Made by a program: the position numbers and the translations under genes. This document shows positions 7,409 through 16,000 of a stretch of 63,929 bases of DNA, one piece after another; positions within the stretch are counted from its first letter, which is position 1; the number at the start of each line of letters is the position of its first letter. The stretch lies in NCBI GenBank assembly GCA_017938645.1, contig JAGBBE010000104.1:1-63929 (forward strand), read 5' to 3'. The notes under the pieces were generated by a model. That model was not told where the DNA came from. It worked only from the letters and a program-made list of their open reading frames with translations, and made no database searches. The DNA comes from Clostridia bacterium. Its GTDB lineage: Bacteria; Bacillota_A; Clostridia; Christensenellales; Aristaeellaceae.

Positions 7409-8590
7409 ATGTTTCGCCGGATCGCCGCTGTTTTTTGTGCGCTGATGATGTGCCTGTCCCTTGTGCCGGAGGCAAATGCAGCCAAGGCTAAAACGCTTAC
7501 CGTATCCTTTCAGGTGACAACATATCAGAACCGCGCGCGTGCGCTGCTCAAGGAGATTAACCAGTACCGCAAGGCGAACGGCGTGGGGGAGCTGACCATG
7601 CTTGCCGACCTTGAAAAGGTATCTATCCAGCGTGCAAGCGAATTGTTTGTGTTCTTCGACCATGACCGTCCGGATCTGACTGGCTACGAAACGGCCTATG
7701 CGGATTACAAGAGTCTGAAGGACTGTCAGGCTGTGGCCGAGTGCGTGGCCGCAGGCTACTCCAAGGCTGACGAGGTGTTTGCCGAATGGGAGGATACGGC
7801 GGCGGACAATCTGCTGGACGCAGACTTCACTCATGCGGGCCTGGCCTGCGTATATCTCAAGGACAGCGCCAACGAGTATTACTGGGAACTGTACCTGATG
7901 CAGCTGCCTGAAAATGTGTCTGCAAAGAAGGCGGATTCTTCCGCTAAAGCAGGTACGGCGAAAAACGTGAAGGTTGAAATTGCCAAAGGCATGTACGAAC
8001 GCGCGGACAACAGTCACAAGCGCTTCGAACTGCGGGTGGACAACCTCAGTCTCAAAACCAAGACCTCTGCGCAGCCGACGGTGTATCTGTATGACCGCTA
8101 TGATGTAAAGATCGGCAAGTGCGAGCTGGAGGATCTGACCTTCAAAAGCGGCAGTACCGCCGTTTTTACCGTGGATGCCGAAGGAACCGTGAAGAAAAAG
8201 AAAAACGGCACTGCAACGCTCACGGTGAAATCCGCAGGACTTGAGGACGCCCAGTGCACCGTGACCATCGGCAATGCCTCCTCCGACGGCAGCGTAACCA
8301 CCGCTACCATCGGCGACGCCAAGCCGGAACTCAAGGCCAAAGAGTATACCAGTCATACCAATCTGTCGGTGTACCTCAAGGGTTCCTCCGGCTATGTGCT
8401 CTACCGCTCCACCACCAAAACCGGCACCTATTCCAAGGTGGATGAAGAGGCCACCACCAAAACATGGACGGTGAAAATCGAGGACAAGGATCTCAGCCGT
8501 TCCTATTATTATAAGGTGCGTGCCTATAAAAACTCCGGCGGAAAACGCGTCTACAGCGAATACAGCGATCCTGTGCGGGTCGAGCCCTGA
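7409..8590 (+). CDS. Secreted CAP/SCP-domain protein with Ig-like and fibronectin type III modules
   Basis: A 393-residue exported protein. A signal peptide spans residues 1-24 (cleavage near ANAAKA). Residues about 40-170 look like a CAP (SCP/PR-1) domain: LLKEINQYRKANGVGELTM, then a helix with ASELFVFFDHDRPD, then FTHAGLACVYL before the final strands. Residues about 185-290 resemble a bacterial Ig-like (Big) module, and residues 300-393 a fibronectin type III module (YVLYRSTTKTGTYSKV, YYYKVRAYKNSGGKRVYSEY). No sortase motif or lipobox is visible, so it is probably released or loosely wall-bound. AAGGAGG precedes the ATG. Function unknown. Confidence 0.8.
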   Translation: MFRRIAAVFCALMMCLSLVPEANAAKAKTLTVSFQVTTYQNRARALLKEINQYRKANGVGELTMLADLEKVSIQRASELFVFFDHDRPDLTGYETAYADYKSLKDCQAVAECVAAGYSKADEVFAEWEDTAADNLLDADFTHAGLACVYLKDSANEYYWELYLMQLPENVSAKKADSSAKAGTAKNVKVEIAKGMYERADNSHKRFELRVDNLSLKTKTSAQPTVYLYDRYDVKIGKCELEDLTFKSGSTAVFTVDAEGTVKKKKNGTATLTVKSAGLEDAQCTVTIGNASSDGSVTTATIGDAKPELKAKEYTSHTNLSVYLKGSSGYVLYRSTTKTGTYSKVDEEATTKTWTVKIEDKDLSRSYYYKVRAYKNSGGKRVYSEYSDPVRVEP

Positions 8591-8619
8591 TGAACAATCC
8601 GTAAAATTTCGGAAATGGT

Positions 8620-8648
8620 TTGCAAACGTTGCACATTACAGGTATAAT
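8620..8648 (+). promoter_or_regulatory. Vegetative promoter of the solute-binding protein gene
   Basis: TTGCAA at 8620-8625, 17-bp spacer, TATAAT at 8643-8648. The spacer begins inside TGCAAACGTTGCA, an imperfect match to the core of LacI-family operators, which would overlap the -35 region. The operator idea is weak because the dyad is 1 nt short of the usual even spacing. Confidence 0.8.
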
Positions 8649-8703
8649 GAATAAACACGATGTGCTTTTTTGCGCACACAAGTTTTTTCATGGAGGATTC
8701 AGA

Positions 8704-10215
8704 ATGTTCAAACGGTTCCTTTGCTGCCTTTGCTGCGTGCTTATGGCAGTTCTTCCCGTCGCTTCCATGGCGGAAGCATCCTTTACCATGGCCGGGTACG
8801 ACGGCGAGGACAGCTCGCACGACTGGAACACCAACGCTTTCTTCACCCGCATGCAGGAGCGCACCGGGATCAGCTTCACCTTTGCGCAGTACAACAAGGA
8901 GGCTGACTGGCAGAAGGCCAAGGAAGCTATGTTTGCCGAGGGCGGCCAGCTGCCGGACGTGCTGTTCAAGGCTTCTCTGACCACTCCTGAACTCATCCGC
9001 TACACCGAAAGCGGACAATTGATCGATCTCAAGCCTCTGCTGGAAGAAAACGCTCCCAACCTGTGGGCTCTGCTTCAGCAGAATCCTGAGTGGCTCAAGG
9101 CCATCACCCTGCCCAGCGGCAAGATCGGCGCGCTGCCCTCTATTCAGGAGGTCGGCCCGCAGAACGGCATGTGGATCAACCAGACCTGGCTGGACAAGTT
9201 CAACCTCGAAATGCCCACTGACATGGAAAGCCTGCGCAATGTGCTCACTGCCTTCCGCGACCGCGATCCCAACGGAAACGGCAAGAAGGACGAGGTGCCT
9301 ATGGCGTTTATGGGCCCGTGGGAATTGAAATTCTTCTCCCATGCATGGGGCGTTGCGGCCAACGACTACAACATCTATCTGGATGAAAGCGGCAAGGTGC
9401 AGTTCTGGCCTGCTGACGACCGTTTCCTCGATATGGCCAGGACTTTGCGCAGCTTCTTCGCCGACGGCCTGCTCGATCCTGAGGGCTTTATCACCGCCGA
9501 CACCCTGCGCCGCATCACCGACGACAAGGCGGATCAGATCTACGGCGCGATGTTCTCGCCCACGCCCATGAACCTTGTTACCTACGATATGTCCGAGGCC
9601 TTTGTAAACATGCCGCCCTTCGTTTATGAAGGAAAGCAGGTGTACCGCGATCTGTTCGGCCACATCACCCGCGGCACGTTTGCCATCACCTCTGCCTGCT
9701 CCGATCCCGCAGCACTTCTGCGCTGGGTGGATGTGCTCTATACGCAGGAGGGCGCCATCGAGGCCATGGTCGGCATCGAGGGCACGGACTACGAGGTCAA
9801 GTCCACCGGCAGGTGGGACTGGATGGGCGGCGTGAGCAACATGGACGTAACCAAGCTCAGCCAGCTCAGCGTCTATGATACCGGCAACATGCCGTGGATT
9901 TTTCCCCGTGAATTCTACAACAATTACGCTGATGAAAGCGTGCGCCGCGTGAATCTGGAAATGGAAAAGGCCGCGGAATATGCCGTGGAGCCGTTCCCCA
10001 CCTGTTACACCCTGACCGAAGCGGAAGCTGAAGAGGTTACTGCGATTCAGAATGACCTCGGACGCTATGTGGACGAAATGCTCGCCCGCTTTGTACTTGG
10101 CGAAATTGAAGTCAACGAAGAAACCGCCGCTCAGTTCCATGAAGGCCTCAAGGAACGCGGTATGGACGATATGGTAGCCTTCTGGCAGACGATTGCCGAC
10201 CGAATTCAGGACTGA
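8704..10215 (+). CDS. Extracellular solute-binding protein, family 1 type, without visible lipobox
   Basis: A 503-residue secreted protein with the organisation of ABC-importer sugar-binding proteins: signal peptide (residues 1-23, ending VASMAEA), then two alternating lobes with DWQKAKEAMFAEGGQLPDVL, GMWINQTWLDKFNLEMPT and FRDRDPNGNGKKDEVPM, the last being a calcium-loop-like segment frequent in large oligosaccharide-binding proteins of this class. The start at 8704 follows TGGAGG. A Cys of the usual lipobox form is not apparent after the hydrophobic core, and no ABC permease or ATPase genes adjoin it, so it is an orphan receptor here. It lies 36 nt before galK and may be transcribed with it. 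Confidence 0.82.
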   Translation: MFKRFLCCLCCVLMAVLPVASMAEASFTMAGYDGEDSSHDWNTNAFFTRMQERTGISFTFAQYNKEADWQKAKEAMFAEGGQLPDVLFKASLTTPELIRYTESGQLIDLKPLLEENAPNLWALLQQNPEWLKAITLPSGKIGALPSIQEVGPQNGMWINQTWLDKFNLEMPTDMESLRNVLTAFRDRDPNGNGKKDEVPMAFMGPWELKFFSHAWGVAANDYNIYLDESGKVQFWPADDRFLDMARTLRSFFADGLLDPEGFITADTLRRITDDKADQIYGAMFSPTPMNLVTYDMSEAFVNMPPFVYEGKQVYRDLFGHITRGTFAITSACSDPAALLRWVDVLYTQEGAIEAMVGIEGTDYEVKSTGRWDWMGGVSNMDVTKLSQLSVYDTGNMPWIFPREFYNNYADESVRRVNLEMEKAAEYAVEPFPTCYTLTEAEAEEVTAIQNDLGRYVDEMLARFVLGEIEVNEETAAQFHEGLKERGMDDMVAFWQTIADRIQD

Positions 10216-10251
10216 CTGCTTCAAAAATCATCATAAAAGGACGGGAAGACG

Positions 10252-11550
10252 ATGAACAAGTACGCCCAGATGCTCAGCATGCTGAAGACCCCTGAGGTTA
10301 TGAAACAGTTCACCTATCTCTACGGCCAGCGCGACGGAATGCTCGTAGCCCAGAGCACCCGCTACGCGCAGTTGATCAAGCGCCATGAGGAAATCGTGGG
10401 CAAGCCCGACGGCCTGCGCATGGTAAGCGCTCCCGGACGCACCGAAATCGGCGGCAACCATACCGACCACAACCGCGGCAAGGTGCTGGCGGCTGCCGTC
10501 AATCTGGATACCGTGGCTGCTGTCACGCCCCGTGAAGACGGCATCGTGAACATCCACAGCGAAGGCTATGCGCCCATGTCCCTGTCTCTGGACGATCTGA
10601 GCGTCCGTGATGACGAAAAGGGCTCCACCGCAGCGCTGGTTCGCGGCGTGGCAGCTGGTCTCAAGGCGGACGGCCTGAAGGTGGGAGGCTTCGACGCCGT
10701 GATGACCTCCACCGTGCGCGGCGGCAGCGGCCTGAGCTCCTCCGCAGCTGTGGAAGTGCTCCTGTGCGCCATCTTTGACGAGCTGTACAACGGCAATGTG
10801 CTCACCGCCAAGCAGCGCGCGAAGATTTCCCAGTACGCTGAAAACGTTTACTTCGGCAAGCCCTGCGGCATGCTGGATCAGATGGCTTCCAGCCTCGGCG
10901 GACTGGCCTATATGGATTTCAAGGAAGCCGATCCCGAACTGCAGGCCGTCAGCTATGATTTTGCAGCCAAGGGATACTCTCTGGTTGTGGTCAACACCGG
11001 CGGAAGCCACGACGACCTGACCGACGATTACGCAGCCGTTCCTGCCGAGATGAAGGCCGTGGCCGCTTTCTTCGGCGAAGAAACCCTGCGCAGCGTTCTG
11101 CCCGAGCGCTTCATGCAGGCTCTTCCGCAACTGCGCGAAAGCCTGAAGTTTGCACATGCCGACCGTGCCATCCTGCGCGCCGCGCATTATTTCGCTGAAA
11201 ACCGCCGTGTCACCGAGCAGGTTTCCGCACTCAAGAACGATGATCTCAACGAGTTCTTCCGCCTGATTATTGAGAGCGGCCGCTCCAGCTACTGCTATCT
11301 GCAGAACATCTTTGCCAAATCTGACCGTCAGGAGCTGTCTTTGGGTCTGATGCTTGGCGAGCACAAGCTTAGCGGCGTGGGCGCGTGGCGCGTGCATGGC
11401 GGCGGCTTTGCCGGAACCACCCTCAATTTTGTGCCTCAGAAGAGGCTGGAAGCGTTTGTCCGCGATATGGAGGCGGTGTTCGGCGCGCATAGCTGCAACA
11501 TTCTGGATATCCGTCCCGTAGGCCCCGCCTGCATCAGGCTGGGTGAATAA
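10252..11550 (+). CDS. galK: Galactokinase
   Basis: A 432-residue GHMP kinase. GRTEIGGNHTDHNRG is the galactokinase signature in the variant common in Clostridia (Gly-Gly-Asn in place of Gly-Glu), GGSGLSSSAAVE is the phosphate-binding loop of motif 2, and HGGGFAGTTL is motif 3. It phosphorylates alpha-D-galactose at C1 with ATP, the entry to the Leloir pathway; galT and galE are not in the window. GGACGGGAAGACG lies upstream of the ATG. The position behind a sugar-binding protein suggests use of galactose from plant polysaccharides. Confidence 0.88.
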   Translation: MNKYAQMLSMLKTPEVMKQFTYLYGQRDGMLVAQSTRYAQLIKRHEEIVGKPDGLRMVSAPGRTEIGGNHTDHNRGKVLAAAVNLDTVAAVTPREDGIVNIHSEGYAPMSLSLDDLSVRDDEKGSTAALVRGVAAGLKADGLKVGGFDAVMTSTVRGGSGLSSSAAVEVLLCAIFDELYNGNVLTAKQRAKISQYAENVYFGKPCGMLDQMASSLGGLAYMDFKEADPELQAVSYDFAAKGYSLVVVNTGGSHDDLTDDYAAVPAEMKAVAAFFGEETLRSVLPERFMQALPQLRESLKFAHADRAILRAAHYFAENRRVTEQVSALKNDDLNEFFRLIIESGRSSYCYLQNIFAKSDRQELSLGLMLGEHKLSGVGAWRVHGGGFAGTTLNFVPQKRLEAFVRDMEAVFGAHSCNILDIRPVGPACIRLGE

Positions 11551-11555
11551 GTCAA

Positions 11556-11582
11556 ATTTGCCCGCGCAAGGCGCGGGCAAAT
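11556..11582. other. Perfect 12-bp hairpin after galK
   Basis: ATTTGCCCGCGC (11556-11567) and GCGCGGGCAAAT (11571-11582) form a perfect stem with a 3-nt loop. No T-run follows, so termination efficiency is uncertain. The RBS of deoB starts only a few nucleotides later. Confidence 0.7.
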
Positions 11583-11604
11583 CCACATCAAAAGGAGGAA
11601 GTCT

Positions 11605-12765
11605 GTGAAGCGAGTATTTCTGGTTGTGCTGGACAGCGTCGGCGCAGGTGCTCTGCCGGATGCTGAGCAGTACGGCGACCTTGGCGCGAATACGCTGGGA
11701 CATATCATTGAGCAGGAACATCCCGATCTTCCCAATATGGAAAAGATGGGCCTTGGTCTGATTCCAAACGTGGGCGGCAACCTGCCCGTGGACGGCGCGG
11801 GCGCATATGGCCGTGCCATGGAGGTTTCTGCAGGCAAGGACACCACCACCGGTCACTGGGAAATCACGGGACTGAAGCTGGAAAAGCCTTTCCCGACTTA
11901 TCCGGACGGCTTCCCGGCAGAGGTTATCGAGGCCTATGAAAAGGCCATCGGCACCAAAACGCTTGGCAATTATGCCTCAAGCGGCACTGTAATTCTGGAT
12001 GAGCTGGGCGAGGAACATATGAAGACCGGTTATCCGATCGTCTATACTTCCGCTGACAGCGTGTTCCAGATCGCCTGCCACGAGGATCTCTATTCTCCTG
12101 AAAAGCTCTATGAGCTGTGTGAGATTGCGCGCAATCTGCTTCAGGGCGAGCATGCCGTGGGCCGTGTGATCGCGCGCCCCTTCACGGGTCCATGCAAGGG
12201 TCAGTTCAGCCGCACGCCGCGCCGCCGTGACTTCTCCTTGCAGCCCACCGGCAAAACCGTGCTCAACGCACTTCAGGACGCCGGAATCCACACTGTAGGC
12301 ATCGGCAAGATCGAAGATATCTTCTGCATGAGCGGCCTTTGCGAGAGCGATCATGCCTCTGGCAATCCCGCTTGCGTGGACGCCATGATCCGGGTGATGA
12401 AGAAGGAGTTCACCGGACTCTGCTTTGTGAATCTGGTGGATTTCGACTCGGTCTACGGTCATCGCCGCGATGTGAAGGGCTATGCAGACGCGCTGGTGTA
12501 CTTCGACAACCGTCTTGACGAGATCAAGGCGCTGATGAACGAGGACGATCTGCTCATCCTCACCGCCGATCATGGCTGCGATCCGGCACACACCGGCACC
12601 GACCATACCCGCGAGTACATCCCGCTTCTGGCATGGCGTCCCGGCATGAAGGGGCTGACAGAACTGGGTACGCGCAAGACCTACGCGGATATTGCCGCAA
12701 CCATTGCTGAAATCTTCGGGCTGGAGGAACGCTTCGGTGCGGAATCCTTCGCCAGCCTGCTCTAA
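11605..12765 (+). CDS. deoB: Phosphopentomutase
   Basis: A 386-residue alkaline-phosphatase-superfamily mutase. The metal ligand Asp is in VLDSVGAGALPDA (residue 10), and the phosphorylated Thr lies in AGKDTTTGHWE (residues 80-82). The C-terminal metal sites are seen in NLVDFDSVYGHRRD and LTADHGCDPAHTGTDHTRE. It interconverts (deoxy)ribose 1-phosphate and 5-phosphate, feeding nucleoside-derived pentose into central metabolism. AAAGGAGGAAG precedes the GTG/AAG region; the reading frame starts with GTG at 11605. The purine nucleoside phosphorylase gene follows after 19 nt, a standard pairing for nucleoside salvage. Confidence 0.96.
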   Translation: MKRVFLVVLDSVGAGALPDAEQYGDLGANTLGHIIEQEHPDLPNMEKMGLGLIPNVGGNLPVDGAGAYGRAMEVSAGKDTTTGHWEITGLKLEKPFPTYPDGFPAEVIEAYEKAIGTKTLGNYASSGTVILDELGEEHMKTGYPIVYTSADSVFQIACHEDLYSPEKLYELCEIARNLLQGEHAVGRVIARPFTGPCKGQFSRTPRRRDFSLQPTGKTVLNALQDAGIHTVGIGKIEDIFCMSGLCESDHASGNPACVDAMIRVMKKEFTGLCFVNLVDFDSVYGHRRDVKGYADALVYFDNRLDEIKALMNEDDLLILTADHGCDPAHTGTDHTREYIPLLAWRPGMKGLTELGTRKTYADIAATIAEIFGLEERFGAESFASLL

Positions 12766-12784
12766 AGAAGGAGGAACTGTCCAA

Positions 12785-13609
12785 ATGGAAGTCAAGGCTT
12801 ATATGGATGTCATCAATACCGCTGCCAGCGCTATCGAGGCTGTATGCGGCAAGGCGGATATCGCCGTTGTGCTGGGCAGCGGTCTGGGCGATTATGTTGA
12901 GGCGCTCGAAAATGCCAAATCCCTTTCCTACGCTGATATTCCCGGTTTCCCGGTTTCCACCGTTCCCGGCCATGCCGGCCGCTGGTGGGTAGGCACCCTC
13001 CATGGCAAGCGCGTGTACATGATGCAGGGCCGTTTCCATTCCTACGAGGGCTATGATCAGCAGACGGTTACCCTGCCCATCCGCGTGATGAGCAAGCTTG
13101 GCGTCAAGACTCTGATTGTAACCAACGCCTCCGGCGGTGTGAACACCTCCTTTAACCCCGGCGATCTGATGCTGATCAATGATTTCATCAACCTGTCTGG
13201 CAAGAATCCGCTTACCGGCCCCAATCTGGATGAGTTCGGTCCCCGCTTCCCCGATATGTGCCATGCCTATGATGTGAAGCTCCAGCAGCTTGCCCGTGAT
13301 GTGGCCAAGGATCTGGGCATCAAGCTGCAGGAGGGCGTGTACTGCTGGATGAACGGCCCCACGTTCGAATCTCCTGCCGAAATCCGCATGGCCCGCATCA
13401 TCGGCGCGGATGCGGTCGGCATGTCGACCGTTCCGGAGACCATCGTAGCCCGTCACTGCGGCATGGATGTGCTGGGCTTCAGCTGCATCACCAACATGGC
13501 AGCCGGCATTCTGGATCAGCCCCTCAACCATGAGGAAGTCATGGAAACTGGCAATCGCGTGAAGGATACCTTCCGTGCGCTGGTGGACGGCGTGATCAAG
13601 GCAATGTAA
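12785..13609 (+). CDS. punA: Purine nucleoside phosphorylase (PunA type)
   Basis: A 274-residue phosphorylase of the trimeric PNP/MTAP family. VVLGSGLGDYVE near residue 27 is the phosphate-binding loop, GRFHSYEGYD the second phosphate site, TNASGGVN and MNGPTFESPAEIR the base and ribose contacts, and CITNMAAGI the end of the purine site. It splits purine nucleosides with phosphate into the base and ribose 1-phosphate, which DeoB then converts. The start follows AAGGAGG at 12785; the longer in-frame ORF overlaps deoB and is not expected to be used. Confidence 0.94.
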   Translation: MEVKAYMDVINTAASAIEAVCGKADIAVVLGSGLGDYVEALENAKSLSYADIPGFPVSTVPGHAGRWWVGTLHGKRVYMMQGRFHSYEGYDQQTVTLPIRVMSKLGVKTLIVTNASGGVNTSFNPGDLMLINDFINLSGKNPLTGPNLDEFGPRFPDMCHAYDVKLQQLARDVAKDLGIKLQEGVYCWMNGPTFESPAEIRMARIIGADAVGMSTVPETIVARHCGMDVLGFSCITNMAAGILDQPLNHEEVMETGNRVKDTFRALVDGVIKAM

Positions 13610-13620
13610 GAAGAAACAAA

Positions 13621-13657
13621 ACTGCGCATCAGGCAAGGCGTCTGATGCGCAGTTTTT
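13621..13657. terminator. Bidirectional terminator between punA and the araC-family gene
   Basis: ACTGCGCATCAG (13621-13632) pairs with CTGATGCGCAGT (13642-13653), with T5 on the right and an A-rich stretch on the left. The two convergent genes can share it. Confidence 0.88.
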
Positions 13658-13678
13658 ATCTTTGAATTTGGAAGCCAG

Positions 13679-14506
13679 TCAAATGCCGGACGACTGTCTG
13701 CGGTATTCGCTGGGAGTAAGGCCGAACTTGCGCTTAAACTGTCGTGAAAAGTAATTGGCGTCCTCAAAGCCGCAGCGATGTGCAATTTCATCAATGCGGG
13801 CATCTGCTTCGCTGAGGTAACGGACGGCACGAGAGAGCTTGGCATCGTTAATGTAGGCAGCGGGCGTCTGGTGAAACTGTTTTTTGAACACACGGATGAT
13901 ATACTGCCGCGTGTAGCCGAAATGTGCGGACAGCATCGAAAGCGTTGGCTGGAGACGGATATTTTCCAGAATAAAGTGCTCAATTTCGCATGCCAGCGTG
14001 CGCTCCGGCTGTGAAAAAGAGCGCTCGGCAACGTGGGTAAGCGCATCAAAAAAAGCCAGATTCATCCGAATGCCGCTGCAGGGATCGATGCGAGGCATCT
14101 CCTCCAGCACCTTTTCCAGACAGTCGCGAATGGCACTGTTTACCGGGAAGGTTTCCGGAATATGAAAGATGATGGGAGAAGATGGGATTTCCGCGCTGTA
14201 ACGATAGCTGCATCCAAGCGGCGCGGGCTTATCCGTCGTTTCGATTTCGGCCCGGAAATGAAAGTACTGATACCGGCATCCGCTGGTGGTATATGGAGCA
14301 TAAAAGGTGTTCTGAGGTACGATGATGGCTTCTCCAGGGTTTAATTCTATGCGATTGCCGCCCACGAGAAACGCGCAGCTTCCCTCGTCGACCACGCAGA
14401 GAATATTGCGGTCAAGCGCATGGCCGGAATGACTCCATCCTTTTGCTTCTGAAAAACGGCCTGCCATTTGAAGCACCGGCAGACGATCAAAACGGATTCT
14501 GTACAT
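13679..14506 (-). CDS. AraC-family transcriptional regulator
   Basis: A 275-residue regulator. Residues 1 to about 130 form a cupin-like sensor (ELNPGEAIIVPQNTFYAPY), and the last 100 residues hold two helix-turn-helix motifs (LSMLSAHFGYTRQYIIRVFK, then IDEIAHRCGFEDANYFSRQF) ending with KRKFGLTPSEYRR. It is divergent from a GH28 polygalacturonase, its likely target, and the ligand is probably a galacturonide or related pectin fragment. The start at 14506 is chosen because a vegetative promoter occupies 14523-14551, so the earlier in-frame ATGs lie upstream of transcription. This leaves a 5' leader of only about 10 nt with a weak GGGTGA site. Confidence 0.88.
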   Translation of the reverse strand: MYRIRFDRLPVLQMAGRFSEAKGWSHSGHALDRNILCVVDEGSCAFLVGGNRIELNPGEAIIVPQNTFYAPYTTSGCRYQYFHFRAEIETTDKPAPLGCSYRYSAEIPSSPIIFHIPETFPVNSAIRDCLEKVLEEMPRIDPCSGIRMNLAFFDALTHVAERSFSQPERTLACEIEHFILENIRLQPTLSMLSAHFGYTRQYIIRVFKKQFHQTPAAYINDAKLSRAVRYLSEADARIDEIAHRCGFEDANYFSRQFKRKFGLTPSEYRRQSSGI

Positions 14507-14522
14507 GTGATCACCCGGAAGC

Positions 14523-14551
14523 ATTATAATCCGTTTCGGTGCTTTCGTAAA
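14523..14551 (-). promoter_or_regulatory. Promoter of the araC-family gene
   Basis: On the minus strand TTTACG (14551-14546), 17 bp, TATAAT (14528-14523). The predicted start of transcription is only about 10 nt before the ATG at 14506. Confidence 0.7.
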
Positions 14552-14595
14552 GAGGATTGTTTCATATTGTCCGGATGCTGTTTCTGTTTTTTCTA

Positions 14596-14623
14596 TTGCG
14601 GACACGCGGTTTCAGTGTATAAT
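14596..14623 (+). promoter_or_regulatory. Promoter of the polygalacturonase gene
   Basis: TTGCGG (14596-14601), 16-bp spacer, TATAAT (14618-14623). The 44 bp between this -35 and the divergent araC -35 is the natural place for the regulator to bind. Confidence 0.75.
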
Positions 14624-14659
14624 GAAGATAACAAAAAAGATGAGGGGAGTGCTCCCAAC

Positions 14660-15925
14660 ATGGTTGAATACAAAATTCAGGATTTCGGCGCTGTGGCGGA
14701 TGGCGTAACGCTGAATACGGAAGCCATTCAGAAGGCGATCGACGAGGCGAACAAGCAGGGCGGCGGCAAGGTTGTTGTGTCCGGCGGTACGTTCAAAACC
14801 GGCGGACTGACGCTGAAAAGCTTTGTTGAACTGCACATCGCTGTGGACGGCGTGCTGCTGGGCTCGGAAAAGTGCGAGGACTACATGGAGCATACCGACG
14901 CCAAACACGTTGACGTTCCCATGCTGCCCCGCTGGCGCAGCTCCTGCCTGATTTTTGCCGACGAGGCTGAACGCATCGCCATTACCGGCAGCGGCACCAT
15001 CGACTGCAACGGCAAGCATTTTGTTGAAAAGCGCGAGGGACTGTTCCATGGCTGGGCCTACACCCGCAAGTCCGAGCCCACGCCTCCGCGCGCGGTGTTC
15101 TTCACCGGCTGTTCCCACGTGCGCGTGGAGGACGTGACCATGATCAATCAGCCCTCTGGCTGGTCGTACTGGATTCACGACTGCGACTATGTACACATGA
15201 CCCGTCTGGACATCATCGCCGACGTGCAGTATCCCAACAACGACGGCATCCATATCAACTGCAGCCGTCACGTCACCGTGTCTGACTGCAACATCACCTG
15301 CGGCGACGACTGCATCATCCTGCGCGCCAACAGCGTCTCTCTGAAGGAAAACAAGCCTTGTGAGTTTGTGACCATCACCAACTGCAACCTCACCAGCTAT
15401 TCCTCCGGCGTGCGCATCGGTTGGACCAATGACGGCGTGATCCGCAACTGCACGCTGTCCAACCTGGTGATGATCGACTGCTCCACCGGCATCGGTCTGC
15501 ATCTGGTACCCTCCGTCCGCAAGGCTGAGATGGATCACAGCAACTCCGCCGGTTCCGACGTGGGCCGCGAAGCCACGCTGGTGGAGAACATCTCCTTCTC
15601 CAATGTGATCATGGACAAGCAGTGCGGCTATCCCATTCATATCCAGCTCAATCCTGCGCCTCATGTGAAGGTTGCCGCCGTGCGCAATCTCTACTTCACC
15701 AACGTGCATTCCCGCGGCCCTGAGTTCCCCTGCTTTGAAGGCCGCGAGGACTGCCCCATTGAGAACATCTATCTGAACAACTGTTCCTTCGAGCAGACAG
15801 ACGGCTCTGAGTTCGAAAACATTGCCGTTCACGGCCCCGTTCATTCCGCTGCTGACGGCTCTCATCCCATGAAGTTTGAGCACATCAAGGGCCTGCATAT
15901 GAACAATACCACGTTCACCGCCTGA
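14660..15925 (+). CDS. Polygalacturonase-like glycoside hydrolase, GH28
   Basis: A 421-residue right-handed beta-helix enzyme. KIQDFGAVADG at the N-terminus is the common start of GH28 proteins. The catalytic carboxylates are visible as NNDGIHINCS (Asp195) and CGDDCI (Asp216, Asp217); the usual later GHG/RIK elements are represented only by GVRIGWTND, so an exo-acting or substrate-variant member is likely. No signal peptide is seen with the start at 14660 (behind GGGGAG), which points to a cytoplasmic enzyme acting on imported galacturonides. The divergent AraC gene is its probable regulator. Confidence 0.88.
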   Translation: MVEYKIQDFGAVADGVTLNTEAIQKAIDEANKQGGGKVVVSGGTFKTGGLTLKSFVELHIAVDGVLLGSEKCEDYMEHTDAKHVDVPMLPRWRSSCLIFADEAERIAITGSGTIDCNGKHFVEKREGLFHGWAYTRKSEPTPPRAVFFTGCSHVRVEDVTMINQPSGWSYWIHDCDYVHMTRLDIIADVQYPNNDGIHINCSRHVTVSDCNITCGDDCIILRANSVSLKENKPCEFVTITNCNLTSYSSGVRIGWTNDGVIRNCTLSNLVMIDCSTGIGLHLVPSVRKAEMDHSNSAGSDVGREATLVENISFSNVIMDKQCGYPIHIQLNPAPHVKVAAVRNLYFTNVHSRGPEFPCFEGREDCPIENIYLNNCSFEQTDGSEFENIAVHGPVHSAADGSHPMKFEHIKGLHMNNTTFTA

Positions 15926-15942
15926 GTTTTCAATGATAATTC

Positions 15943-15999
15943 ACTCCTTCCGTGCGTATGCTGTTTCCAAAGAACAGCTGCCATGGAAGGAGTTTTTTT
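15943..15999 (+). terminator. Terminator hairpin whose right arm is the next gene's Shine-Dalgarno
   Basis: ACTCCTTCC (15943-15951) pairs with GGAAGGAGT (15985-15993). An inner stem GCTGTT (15960-15965)/AACAGC (15973-15978) lies inside, and seven T follow (15993-15999). The right arm contains AAGGAG (15987-15992), which is also the only ribosome binding site for the carboxypeptidase starting at 16001. A possible -10 (GATAAT, 15935-15940) lies just before the left arm. Confidence 0.8.
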
Positions 16000-16000
16000 G

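Noticed and set aside
8620..8636. LacI-family operator at TGCAAACGTTGCA
   Set aside because: The dyad is one base short of the normal symmetry and no LacI-family gene is adjacent. Kept only as a remark in the promoter entry.
10231..11856. 541-codon open frame on the minus strand
   Set aside because: Antisense to galK and the start of deoB, with a composition typical of antisense frames.
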